Positions 17,930 through 26,007 of a stretch of 64,000 bases of DNA are shown here, piece after piece. How positions within the stretch are numbered: the stretch's first letter is position 1; each line of letters opens with the position of its first letter. The notes below the pieces were generated by a model. It saw only the letters and a program-made list of their open reading frames with translations, was not told the DNA's origin and did no database searches. The position numbers were made by a program, and so were the translations under genes. Source of the DNA: Panacagrimonas sp. (lineage in GTDB: Bacteria > Pseudomonadota > Gammaproteobacteria > Nevskiales > Nevskiaceae); NCBI RefSeq assembly GCF_020697055.1, contig NZ_JAJFBP010000023.1, forward strand, positions 1-64,000, read 5' to 3'.

Positions 17930-19039
17930 TCAGCGAACCGAATCGAAAGTCGCGGTACGGGGCCGTGTGTGCTCGCGTTCATCGCGCAGTTCGTCGATGA
18001 AGCGCCGCAGGAGATCGAGGGCTTCGGGCGTTCCGTCGGTTCCATAGCCCTCGGTTCGCGCCGCGCAGGCGTCGAGCTCCCCCAGGAACACCGCGACGTC
18101 GTCCACCGTCAGCGTGTCCAGGCCCGATGCGCGGCCGATGCCCATGCGTTCCACCATCCAGGCGTTGAGCTGCTGCTCGAACACGCGTTCAGGCAGCGCG
18201 AGGATCGGCTTGCGGAAGTGCAACAGCTCGCCGATGAGCTGGTTTCCCGCGGTGGCGATCACGGCGCGCGCCGCGGCGACGTCGTGCAGGAACGCCACCG
18301 GATCGATCGGCCGGAACTCCAGGTTCTCGCGCGTGCCTTCGAACGATGTTCCGTAGATGCGGATCGGCGCGTCGACCTGGCGCAGCACGTTCTCGATGCG
18401 CGCCGAGTACTGCAGGTGGCCCCGGTTGAAATACGCCAGCAGGTGCTCGCCCGAACGTGGCGTGATCGCGTGGACTTCCCGGCGCAGCATCGGCCCCACC
18501 ATCCGCGTCGACGGCTTCATCGGCTGCGCCGGGTAGAAGCTGGAAATGATCACCCGATCGGGTTCGCCCATCAGGGTCCGGTAGCCCCACCCGTCGCGCC
18601 TTCCACGCCAAGCCAGGTTCGGCGGGAAGTGCGGCTTGCACCAGGCGATCACGCCCACGTGATCGAAACTGATCCGCGGGATGCCGAGACGTCGCGCGGC
18701 CCGATGGCAAAAGGCCTCGGAGTCCGAGATCACCAGCTCGACGTCGCGCCGGCGAAACTCGTCCACTACGTTGCGCAAGGACGCACCCCCGAACATCAAC
18801 TCCGCCGCCAGGCCCGCGTTGCGCGCCACGGTCGCGGCGAACGTGACGCCGCCGGCGCCGCCGTGCGCATAGCCGAGGCTCGGAATCTCCACCGTTGGAA
18901 AGTGCGGCGCCAGCATCGAATGCGCGTCGCCACCGGCAAACACAGTGACGTCGTGTTCCCTGGCAAGCGACGACAGGACCGCCATCGACCGTGTCGAGTG
19001 GCCGCGCCCATATCCCATGACACCGTAGGCGATCCTCAT
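17930..19039 (-). CDS. MJ1255/VC2487-type glycosyltransferase
   Basis: A 369-residue GT-B fold protein resembling the MurG/diacylglycerol-glycosyltransferase superfamily. It has the N-terminal loop YGVMGYGRGHSTRSMA, an acceptor-side VISDSEAFCHRAARRLG, and the C-terminal donor-site region VIATAGNQLIGELLHFRKPILALPERVFEQQLNA. Members of this family are annotated only as glycosyltransferases. It is divergent, across 108 bp, from a PlcP/LpxH-like phosphoesterase and lies in the phosphate region. That makes a lipid acceptor (diacylglycerol) a reasonable guess, as in the phosphate-starvation PlcP-Agt pathway. The substrate is not shown by the sequence. Confidence 0.8.
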   Translation of the reverse strand: MRIAYGVMGYGRGHSTRSMAVLSSLAREHDVTVFAGGDAHSMLAPHFPTVEIPSLGYAHGGAGGVTFAATVARNAGLAAELMFGGASLRNVVDEFRRRDVELVISDSEAFCHRAARRLGIPRISFDHVGVIAWCKPHFPPNLAWRGRRDGWGYRTLMGEPDRVIISSFYPAQPMKPSTRMVGPMLRREVHAITPRSGEHLLAYFNRGHLQYSARIENVLRQVDAPIRIYGTSFEGTRENLEFRPIDPVAFLHDVAAARAVIATAGNQLIGELLHFRKPILALPERVFEQQLNAWMVERMGIGRASGLDTLTVDDVAVFLGELDACAARTEGYGTDGTPEALDLLRRFIDELRDEREHTRPRTATFDSVR

Positions 19040-19147
19040 GCGACGTCATGGTCGTCGGCGATCGCGTCCCCTCCGTGACCAAACGATTTCAACTCCGCGA
19101 CACGAACCGTCATCGCCACTTAACAGGAAGCCGTTACAAGGTCGACC

Positions 19148-19969
19148 ATGACGACCTCCACGACGCTCCCGCTTCCCGCGCCTCCCCCGTCCTATCGCAC
19201 GATCTGGATCTCGGATGTCCATCTCGGCACGCCGGGTTGCAATGCCGAGGCGTTGGCGGCGTTCCTCAAGCGGACGCCCTGCGAACACCTGTACCTGGTC
19301 GGCGACATCATCGACGGCTGGTCGCTGTCTTCACAGTTCTACTGGCCGCAGGAACACAGCAACGTCATTCGCCGCATCCTGACGAAGGCCAAGCGCGGCA
19401 CGCGCGTCACCTACGTTGCAGGCAACCACGACGAGTTCCTGCGCAAGTACCTGGCCTTCGATCTCTCGATGGGCAACATCCGCGTGGTCAGCGAGGCGTG
19501 CCACGTCACCGCCGATGGCCGCCGCCTGCTGGTGACGCACGGCGATCAGTTCGACGTCATCACGCGATATCACCGATGGCTCGCGTTGGCAGGCGATGCG
19601 CTCTACAACGGCACCATGACGGTCAGCCGCGTGCTCAATCGCGTGCGATCGCGACTGGGCCTCGAATACTGGTCGCTGGCCGCGTTCGCCAAGCGGCATG
19701 TGAAGTCGGCCATCAACATCGTGTCCGACTTCGAGAGTTCCGTTGCACACGAATGCAGACGCCGCGGATTCGACGGCGTGGTGTGCGGCCACATCCACCA
19801 CGCCGAAGTGCGCGACATGGGTGGCATCACCTATCACAACTGCGGCGACTGGGTGGATTCGTGCACCGCGCTGGCCGAGGACCACAACGGTCATATCCGC
19901 ATCCTGCGCGCTTCAGACGTACTGGCCGGCGAACAGGACGGCGGCGATTTCGTTTCTCTGGCCGCGTAA
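19148..19969 (+). CDS. calcineurin-like metallophosphoesterase, LpxH/PlcP type
   Basis: A 273-residue two-metal phosphoesterase with the full set of ligands: SDVHLG, GDIIDGW, GNHDE, THGDQFD and CGHIHHAEVRD. It belongs to the COG2908 group annotated as UDP-2,3-diacylglucosamine diphosphatase. The longer variant with a helical insert (LALAGDALYNGTMTVSRVLNRVRSRLGLEYWSL) resembles rhizobial PlcP, a phosphate-stress phospholipase C that frees diacylglycerol from membrane phospholipids. Context (glycosyltransferase, olsBA, pst genes) favours the PlcP role over lipid A synthesis. A second LpxH elsewhere in the genome would support this. ATG at 19148. Confidence 0.82.
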   Translation: MTTSTTLPLPAPPPSYRTIWISDVHLGTPGCNAEALAAFLKRTPCEHLYLVGDIIDGWSLSSQFYWPQEHSNVIRRILTKAKRGTRVTYVAGNHDEFLRKYLAFDLSMGNIRVVSEACHVTADGRRLLVTHGDQFDVITRYHRWLALAGDALYNGTMTVSRVLNRVRSRLGLEYWSLAAFAKRHVKSAINIVSDFESSVAHECRRRGFDGVVCGHIHHAEVRDMGGITYHNCGDWVDSCTALAEDHNGHIRILRASDVLAGEQDGGDFVSLAA

Positions 19970-20027
19970 CGAAGTGTTCACGCCGATTTAATCGAATCGG
20001 CATGGGGCGTCCCGACACTGGGCGCCC

Positions 20028-20831
20028 ATGGATAGAGAGGAATCAAATGGCACCTGCCAATCCCACGAGGCATCCGCTGCGCGCTTCGTGGCCCGCTTCG
20101 CCGCCGACGAAGCCGAAATCATGGAATCGCTGCGCCTGCGCTATCGCGTCTTCGCCCAGGAACTGGGAGCGCGGCTCGCGTCCGCTTCGGCCGGCATCGA
20201 CGCCGATCCCTTCGACGTGCACTGCCGTCACCTGGTCGTGCGCGACAGCTGGAGCGGAGAGATCGTCGCCTCGACGCGCCTGCTGACCGACGTCGAGGCG
20301 GCGGCGGCCGGAGGCTTCTACTCCCAGGGCGAGTTCGACCTGCGGTTCCTGGGGACGCTGCCGGGTCGCAAGATGGAGGTTGGACGCACCTGCGTGGCGC
20401 CCGCCTTCCGCAACGGCGCGGTGATCGCCACGCTCTGGTCACGCCTGGCCGCATGCGTCGTTGACGAAGGCATCGACCACCTGTTCGGCTGCGCCAGCAT
20501 CGGCCTCGACGATGGGCCCGACTACGCCCACGCCGTGATGGATTACCTGACGGGAAACTATCTCTCGCCCGCGGCGCAGCGCGTGAAGCCGTTCCTGGCG
20601 ATGCCGAACGGGTCATCGACCGGGAAGCCGAATCCGCCGCCACGCCTGCCACCGCTGCTGAAGGCCTACGTGAGCCTCGGCGCCCGCGCCTGCGGGGAGG
20701 CGTACTGGGACCAGGACTTCAACTGCCTGGACGTGTTCATGCTGCTCGATGTGGCAAGCCTCGAGCCGCGCTATCGCCGCCGCTTCCTCCCTGCGTCCGC
20801 ACGCACCGATGCGATCGCAAGCGCTGCCTGA
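20028..20831 (+). CDS. olsB: L-ornithine N-alpha-acyltransferase (OlsB-type GNAT)
   Basis: A 267-residue OlsB-like acyltransferase that makes lyso-ornithine lipid from ornithine and 3-hydroxyacyl-ACP. The hallmark ESLRLRYRVFAQELGA is at about 33-48, then HCRHLVVRDSWSGEIVASTRLL, GRKMEVGRTCVAPAFRNG and LFGCASI. The start is uncertain. The ATG at 20028 has no evident ribosome-binding site, while a good one (AGAGAGGA) precedes an ATG at 20047 that is in a different frame. A GTG at 20088 is another option. It runs 58 nt after the phosphoesterase gene and overlaps olsA. Confidence 0.82.
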   Translation: MDREESNGTCQSHEASAARFVARFAADEAEIMESLRLRYRVFAQELGARLASASAGIDADPFDVHCRHLVVRDSWSGEIVASTRLLTDVEAAAAGGFYSQGEFDLRFLGTLPGRKMEVGRTCVAPAFRNGAVIATLWSRLAACVVDEGIDHLFGCASIGLDDGPDYAHAVMDYLTGNYLSPAAQRVKPFLAMPNGSSTGKPNPPPRLPPLLKAYVSLGARACGEAYWDQDFNCLDVFMLLDVASLEPRYRRRFLPASARTDAIASAA

Positions 20832-21651
20832 CCATCCGGGGCCCCGAACGATTGCAATCCCGCGATCCCGCTGGCGCGCGGCGCCACTTGCCGTGCTGCG
20901 CGCGGTCCTGCTGCTCCTGCACGTGCTGGCCGGTGTCCTGCTGGCGCTTCCGATCCGCGGCGCGGACATCGCCGGTGTCGGCCGGCGCGTGCCGCGCGAG
21001 CGGATCGCGGGTGCATGGCACCGCACGCTCCTGCGCATCCTGGGCGTGCGCGTGTCGGTCCAGGGGGCGCCCCTGCGTACGCCGCACCTGCTCGTCTCCA
21101 ATCACGTTTCCTGGCTCGATATCCCGCTCATCGGCGCCAGCACGGGGATCCGGTTCGTGTCGCGTCACGACGTCCAGCGTTGGCCCGTCGCGGGCCTCCT
21201 CGCGCAAGCCTGCGGCACGTTCTATATCGAGCGCGGCGCGGGCCGCTCGCAACTCACCGCCGCGGCGATGCGCGCGCACCTGGAGACCGGGAGCGTGGCC
21301 CTGTTCCCGGAAGGCACGACGACCGACGGCACGGGCGTGGCGCCCTTTCGTGCGCGACTTTTCCAGGCCGCGCTCGACGCCGGCGTTCCGGTCCAGCCGG
21401 TGGCGCTGCGCTACACGCCGGCCCGCGACGGCACTCCGATCGCGCCCTTCGTCGACGACGACGCGCTCCTCCCGCACCTGCTGCGCATCCTGCGCGCCGG
21501 TGAACTCCAGGTGGAACTGCAGTTTCTCCCCGCGCTGTTCCCGGAAGAGCGTGCCGAGCGTCGAGCGCTGGCCCTCGTGTCGCAACGGCACGTGGAACGC
21601 GCACTTCAGGCGAGGTGTCGACGTCCTGGACCCGGAGAGCGGTACCAATAG
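20809..21651 (+). CDS. olsA: lyso-ornithine lipid O-acyltransferase (1-acyl-glycerol-3-phosphate acyltransferase family)
   Basis: A 280-residue PlsC-superfamily protein with one or two N-terminal membrane segments (about 17-42). The catalytic motif is SNHVSWLD (NHX4D), and the acceptor motif is LFPEGTTTDG (FPEGT). In ornithine-lipid producers the OlsA member acylates the hydroxyl of lyso-ornithine lipid. Direct coupling to olsB (23-nt overlap, different frame) supports that role over a housekeeping phosphatidic-acid role. The ATG at 20809 (MRSQALP) is chosen, and an in-frame ATG at 20749 exists inside olsB. The 3' end overlaps the convergent M14 peptidase gene by 46 nt. Confidence 0.83.
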   Translation: MRSQALPDHPGPRTIAIPRSRWRAAPLAVLRAVLLLLHVLAGVLLALPIRGADIAGVGRRVPRERIAGAWHRTLLRILGVRVSVQGAPLRTPHLLVSNHVSWLDIPLIGASTGIRFVSRHDVQRWPVAGLLAQACGTFYIERGAGRSQLTAAAMRAHLETGSVALFPEGTTTDGTGVAPFRARLFQAALDAGVPVQPVALRYTPARDGTPIAPFVDDDALLPHLLRILRAGELQVELQFLPALFPEERAERRALALVSQRHVERALQARCRRPGPGERYQ

Positions 21652-22655
21652 GCCATCGCGGTCTCGCGCAGGCCGTCGCGCGCCCCGGTCTCAGGAAGCC
21701 AGTTGCGGTGCGAGATCGCGGCGCGGATCAGGAAATCGAACAAGGTGAGGTGGCGCCGCATCGTTCGGCGCAGCCGGTGCGGCACCACGGGATTGAACAT
21801 GCCGAGCGAACTGAAGATCTGGCCGGGTCGCTTCTTCACCCAGATCCACGAACCCATCTCGAGCGTCAGCGGAATGTAGGAGCCGGGACTCCGCCCCGCC
21901 GTGTCGTACAGGTGGTCCCACAGGTCACCGTGGGTGAGGTACTGCCGCGACTGCGGCTCGATGATGTAGATGTCGTGGTACGGATGCGTGGTGCGGAACA
22001 TCGTGCGCAGCGCGTAGATCTCGGGCAGACACTCGATGGGTCGGCGGGTGTACGCGTACGGGAACCAGATGCGGTCGTGGGCCCCGAACCCCGAATGGCA
22101 ATCGAGCGTCAATGCGAAGCGATGCCCCAGGACGCGTTGCCGGACCACCTCGCACAGCGCGCTGGCCTCCGGCTGCATCGCCTCGCCCACGGCACCGCGA
22201 TACCACGGCAAGCGGCGCCACATCCGCTGCCCGCCCATGAAGAACGCCACGTCGCGGCGATCCGCTTCGACGGGCGCGTTGCGCATGAGATCGATGCCGC
22301 ACGGGTTGGCGCGTCGGCGCAGCAGCATTCCGCCGGGATTGACGACCGGCATGAACACGAGCCGTACCTGCTCGAGCATGTGACCCAACGCCGCATCCCA
22401 CTGCAGGCGCTCCACCAGCGAGTGCAGCAGCGTCAACAGGACCTGGCTGCCGACCCGTTCCAGGCCATGGACGCCGCCGAAGAATCCGATGGCCGGAACG
22501 TCCGGCGACGTCGCGCCCAGCTCCAGGCAATACAGCGGCAGCACGTTACCGCCCGCCTGGACCTGTCCGACGACGTCGCACCGCAGTGCGGGCGCACCGC
22601 GCTGGGCCAATCGTTCGAGGACCTCGTGTTCCGGGAAGGGCCCGGCGTCGAACAC
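21606..22655 (-). CDS. M14-family zinc carboxypeptidase-like protein
   Basis: A 349-residue protein of the M14/succinylglutamate-desuccinylase fold. It has the zinc ligands of the first motif (GGVHGLERVG, i.e. HxxE), VFMPVVNPGGML, a substrate-arginine region (CGIDLMRNAP) and the third zinc histidine in TLDCHSGFG. The expected C-terminal glutamate is probably in IPLTLEMGSW. It starts with GTG at 22655 (VFDAGPFPEHEV), 2 nt after the phoU stop, so it is almost certainly translated from the pst-phoU message. No signal peptide is seen, suggesting a cytoplasmic amidase or peptidase. Its link to phosphate metabolism is unknown. Confidence 0.82.
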   Translation of the reverse strand: MFDAGPFPEHEVLERLAQRGAPALRCDVVGQVQAGGNVLPLYCLELGATSPDVPAIGFFGGVHGLERVGSQVLLTLLHSLVERLQWDAALGHMLEQVRLVFMPVVNPGGMLLRRRANPCGIDLMRNAPVEADRRDVAFFMGGQRMWRRLPWYRGAVGEAMQPEASALCEVVRQRVLGHRFALTLDCHSGFGAHDRIWFPYAYTRRPIECLPEIYALRTMFRTTHPYHDIYIIEPQSRQYLTHGDLWDHLYDTAGRSPGSYIPLTLEMGSWIWVKKRPGQIFSSLGMFNPVVPHRLRRTMRRHLTLFDFLIRAAISHRNWLPETGARDGLRETAMAYWYRSPGPGRRHLA

Positions 22656-22657
22656 GG

Positions 22658-23374
22658 TTACTCGCCCAGCACCTCGCGCTCGATCTGCTCGATCGAGGTG
22701 TGTCGGACGTCCTTGCCCTTGACGAAGTAGATGACGTACTCGGCGATGTTCTTGGCGTGGTCGCCAATGCGTTCGAGCGCACGCACGCACCAGATCAGGT
22801 CGATCACGCGCCGGATCGAGCGCGGTTCTTCCATCATGTAGGTGATGCACTGGCGCATCAGCGCCTCGTACTCGCGGTCGATGTTGACGTCCTCGCGCAA
22901 CGTCGCGACCGCCGCCCCCACATCCATGCGGGCGAACGCGTCCAGCGCCGAGCGCACCATCTGCGAGACCTGCCGCGAAAGGTGCTGCGTCTCCATCATG
23001 TTGGTCGCCAAGCGTTCCTGCCGCGACAGGTCGCGCGCCATCTGCGCGATCTTGTGCGCCTCGTCGCCGATGCGCTCCAGGTCCGTGATGGTCTTGATCA
23101 CCGCGTAGACCAGGCGCAGGTCCGAGGCCGTCGGCTGGCGCCGCGCGAGGATGCGCGAACATTCGTCGTCGATCAGCAGTTCCAGCTGGTCGACCTTGTC
23201 ATCGTTGGCGCGGACCTGGTCGGCGAGATCGCCGTCGAGATCCATCAGCGCGCGCGTGGCGTCGATGATCTGCTGCTCGACCAACCCGCCCATCGCCAGC
23301 ACGCGCTGGCGCACGTCCTCGAGTTCGGCGTTGAAGGCGCTGGAGATATGCGATTTGTAGCCGGGAGTGCTCAT
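22658..23374 (-). CDS. phoU: phosphate signalling protein PhoU
   Basis: A 238-residue all-helical protein with two PhoU repeats (about 15-105 and 120-220). Characteristic segments are AEVRQRVLAMGGL-like LEDVRQRVLAMGGLVE, MDLDGDLADQVRANDD, ITDLERIGDEAHKIA and ALERIGDHAKNIAEYV. PhoU binds PstB and PhoR and keeps the Pho regulon off when phosphate is plentiful. It sits 13 nt after pstB. A phoB-phoR pair is not in this window. Confidence 0.96.
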   Translation of the reverse strand: MSTPGYKSHISSAFNAELEDVRQRVLAMGGLVEQQIIDATRALMDLDGDLADQVRANDDKVDQLELLIDDECSRILARRQPTASDLRLVYAVIKTITDLERIGDEAHKIAQMARDLSRQERLATNMMETQHLSRQVSQMVRSALDAFARMDVGAAVATLREDVNIDREYEALMRQCITYMMEEPRSIRRVIDLIWCVRALERIGDHAKNIAEYVIYFVKGKDVRHTSIEQIEREVLGE

Positions 23375-23387
23375 GTCCGGTCCTCGA

Positions 23388-24248
23388 CTAGCCGTATCGT
23401 CCGGTGATGTAGTCCTCGGTCTGCTTCTTCGAGGGCTTGGTGAACAGCTGGTCGGTGCTGCCGTACTCGATCAGGTCGCCGACATACATGAAGGCGGTGT
23501 AGTCGCTGACGCGCGCGGCCTGTTGCATGTTGTGCGTCACGATGACGATCGTGTAGTCCTTCTTGAGCTCGTTGATGAGTTCCTCGACCTTGAGCGTCGA
23601 GATCGGATCGAGCGCCGAGCACGGCTCGTCGAGCAGGATCACGTCCGGGTGGATCGCGATGGCGCGCGCGATCACAAGGCGCTGCTGCTGTCCGCCCGAC
23701 AGACCCAGTGCGGAGTCCTCCAGACGATCCTTGGCCTCGTCCCACAGCGCGGCTCCCTTGAGCGCCCACTCGACGGTTTCATCGAGCACGCGCTTCTTGT
23801 TCACGCCCGCCAGGCGCAGTCCGTAGGCCACGTTCTCGTAGATCGACTTCGGAAACGGATTGGGTTTCTGGAACACCATGCCCACGCGTCGGCGCAGCAT
23901 GGCCACGTCCACGTCGCGATCGAAGATGTTCTTGCCTTCCAGGCGGATCTGGCCGGTGGTGCGACATCCGTCGATCAGGTCGTTCATGCGGTTGAAGCAG
24001 CGCAGAAGCGTCGACTTGCCGCAGCCGGAAGGACCGATGAAGGCGGTCACCTTCTTTTGCGGGATCTTCATCGTGACGCTCTTGAGCGCCTTTTTCTCGC
24101 CGTAATAGAGGTCGAGGTTGTCGACCTCCAGCGCAATGGTCTCGTCTTCCAGGTTCACGCCGGAACGCTCTCGCTGCATGGCCTCGATGTCGAAGCCATG
24201 GGTGATCGGGGTCCTATCCTGTACACCGGTCATGGGAATGTTGTCCAA
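23388..24248 (-). CDS. pstB: phosphate ABC transporter ATP-binding protein
   Basis: A 286-residue ABC ATPase: [17 protein letters not shown] at the start of the domain, Walker [13 protein letters not shown], signature [14 protein letters not shown] and Walker [14 protein letters not shown]. It powers high-affinity phosphate import by PstCA. It has an N-terminal extension of about 35 residues before the ABC domain. The start at 24248 is a TTG, and an in-frame ATG at 24233 (MTGVQDRTP) is about as likely. Confidence 0.97.
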   Translation of the reverse strand: MDNIPMTGVQDRTPITHGFDIEAMQRERSGVNLEDETIALEVDNLDLYYGEKKALKSVTMKIPQKKVTAFIGPSGCGKSTLLRCFNRMNDLIDGCRTTGQIRLEGKNIFDRDVDVAMLRRRVGMVFQKPNPFPKSIYENVAYGLRLAGVNKKRVLDETVEWALKGAALWDEAKDRLEDSALGLSGGQQQRLVIARAIAIHPDVILLDEPCSALDPISTLKVEELINELKKDYTIVIVTHNMQQAARVSDYTAFMYVGDLIEYGSTDQLFTKPSKKQTEDYITGRYG

Positions 24249-24276
24249 GTGGAGGTCTCGTCCGGGGCCGCGCGCA

Positions 24277-26007
24277 CTAGTTCTCGAGCGCCTTGTAGCG
24301 CTCGCGCAGCCGATTGCGGATGCCGATCGCCGTAAGGTTCAGCGCGATGATCACCAGCACCAGCAGGAACGCGGTGGCATAGACCAGCGGCCGCGCGGCT
24401 TCGACGTTGGGCGACTGGAAGCCCACGTCGTAGATGTGGAAGCCCAGGTGCATGAACTTGCGCTCGAGGTGCAGGAACGGCGCATTGCCGTCGAGCGGCA
24501 GGCTCGGGGCGAGCTTGACCACGCCCACCAGCATCAGCGGGGCGACTTCTCCGGCCGCGCGCGCGATCGCTAGGATCAGGCCGGTCATCATCGCGGGCGA
24601 GGCCATCGGCAGGACCACGCGCCACAACGTCTCGGCCTTGGTTGCGCCCAGCGCGAGGCTCGCTTCGCGGATCGAGCGCGGGATGCGCGCGAGCCCTTCC
24701 TCGGTTGCGACGATCACCACCGGCAGCGTCAGCAGCGCCAGCGTGAGGGAGGACCAGAGAATGCCGGGCGTGCCGAACGTGGGCGACGGCAGGGCTTCGG
24801 CGTACAGCGCCTTGTCGATGCTGGTACCGACGAAGTAGACGAAGAAGCCCAGGCCGAACATGCCGTAGACGATCGAGGGCACGCCGGCCAGGTTGTTGAC
24901 CGCGATGCGCACCACCTGCGTGACGGCGCCCTGCTTGGCGTACTCGCGCAGGTAGAGCGCCGCCAGCACGCCGAACGGCATCACCACCACCGACATGATC
25001 ATCACCATCATCACGGTGCCGAAGATCGCCGGAAAGATGCCGCCCTCGGTGTTGGCTTCGCGCGGATCGTCGGAAACGAACTCCCACACCTTGGCGCCGA
25101 AATAGCGCAGCTTGTCGAACACGTTCATCGCGTTTGGGCGATAGCCGCGAACCACGTGCGACAGCGGGATCTCCACGTCCCTGCCGTCGACCGTCTTCAT
25201 CAGCAGCGCGTCGCGTTCCAGTTCCTTGCGGATGGTGTCGAGCTCGACCCGCAGCTGTTCGTACTCCGCGTGTTCGACCGTGCGCCGCTCCTCGATCTTG
25301 GCGAACGCCGCGGGGTGCGTCGCCGGCGTCTTGCCGTCGATCTGCAGGCGACGCTCGTCCAGGCGCAGCTGCTCCAGACGGTAGTTGATGGCGCCGATGT
25401 CGCGCTTCTCAATCTCCTCGATCTCGCGGCGCAGCTGGTTGGCGCGATCCTGCAGTGGCTCGTACTTCGACCAGGCCTGCGCTCCGCTGCCGACGACCGA
25501 ACCTGCGCTCTTCACCTCGTGCAGGAAGCCGTGGAAGTTGCCCCACTCCATCCGCTCGAGCACCACCGCGTCCTCGGGGTAGCTGCGGTCGACCAGCCAG
25601 TCGGAAAGGACGGGGCGGAAGTCGGCGCCCAGCAGGTCGCGATTGGCCACCTTGATCAGCAGGCGCTCGTACAGCGGCTGCGCCTCGTCCACCTTCAGGC
25701 CGGCGTTCTTCAGGCGGCCGCTGGTGACTTCCTCGGTGCTCCGGATCTCCGCCAGCACGGTGACTTCTTCGTCGCCCACCGGCGCATAACGCGCCTCGAC
25801 CAGGTCCGCCGGCCAGAAGTGCGGCAGGCCGCGTGCGGCGGTGAGGACCAGCAGCGCGAGCGTGATGATGAAGGCCACGGAGATGGCCGCCGCGGTGAGC
25901 CACACATAGGGCGCACCGCTGCTTACGTAGGCGCGAACGCTCTCGGTGTCGCGGCCGACCAGTGACCGGGAGGTGCTTGCGGAAGGTTGTCCGGAAGACG
26001 TCGTCAT
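24277..26007 (-). CDS. pstA: phosphate ABC transporter permease PstA, long form
   Basis: A 576-residue permease, about twice the usual 280-300. The C-terminal ~280 residues are the standard membrane domain with the EAA-like loop [23 protein letters not shown]. Between a first membrane helix (about 34-58) and the rest is a hydrophilic insert of roughly 240 residues (about 60-300). The insert has heptad-like charged helices ([42 protein letters not shown]) that should project into the periplasm. Similar long forms occur in some gammaproteobacteria. It overlaps pstC by 4 nt (ATGA). Confidence 0.95.
   Translation of the reverse strand: MTTSSGQPSASTSRSLVGRDTESVRAYVSSGAPYVWLTAAAISVAFIITLALLVLTAARGLPHFWPADLVEARYAPVGDEEVTVLAEIRSTEEVTSGRLKNAGLKVDEAQPLYERLLIKVANRDLLGADFRPVLSDWLVDRSYPEDAVVLERMEWGNFHGFLHEVKSAGSVVGSGAQAWSKYEPLQDRANQLRREIEEIEKRDIGAINYRLEQLRLDERRLQIDGKTPATHPAAFAKIEERRTVEHAEYEQLRVELDTIRKELERDALLMKTVDGRDVEIPLSHVVRGYRPNAMNVFDKLRYFGAKVWEFVSDDPREANTEGGIFPAIFGTVMMVMIMSVVVMPFGVLAALYLREYAKQGAVTQVVRIAVNNLAGVPSIVYGMFGLGFFVYFVGTSIDKALYAEALPSPTFGTPGILWSSLTLALLTLPVVIVATEEGLARIPRSIREASLALGATKAETLWRVVLPMASPAMMTGLILAIARAAGEVAPLMLVGVVKLAPSLPLDGNAPFLHLERKFMHLGFHIYDVGFQSPNVEAARPLVYATAFLLVLVIIALNLTAIGIRNRLRERYKALEN

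Noticed and set aside
19048-20286. 412-codon plus-strand frame overlapping the phosphoesterase and olsB
   Set aside because: The phosphoesterase and OlsB motifs are in other frames. Only the ATG at 20047 within it has a good ribosome-binding site, which is reported as a possible olsB frameshift rather than as a separate gene.
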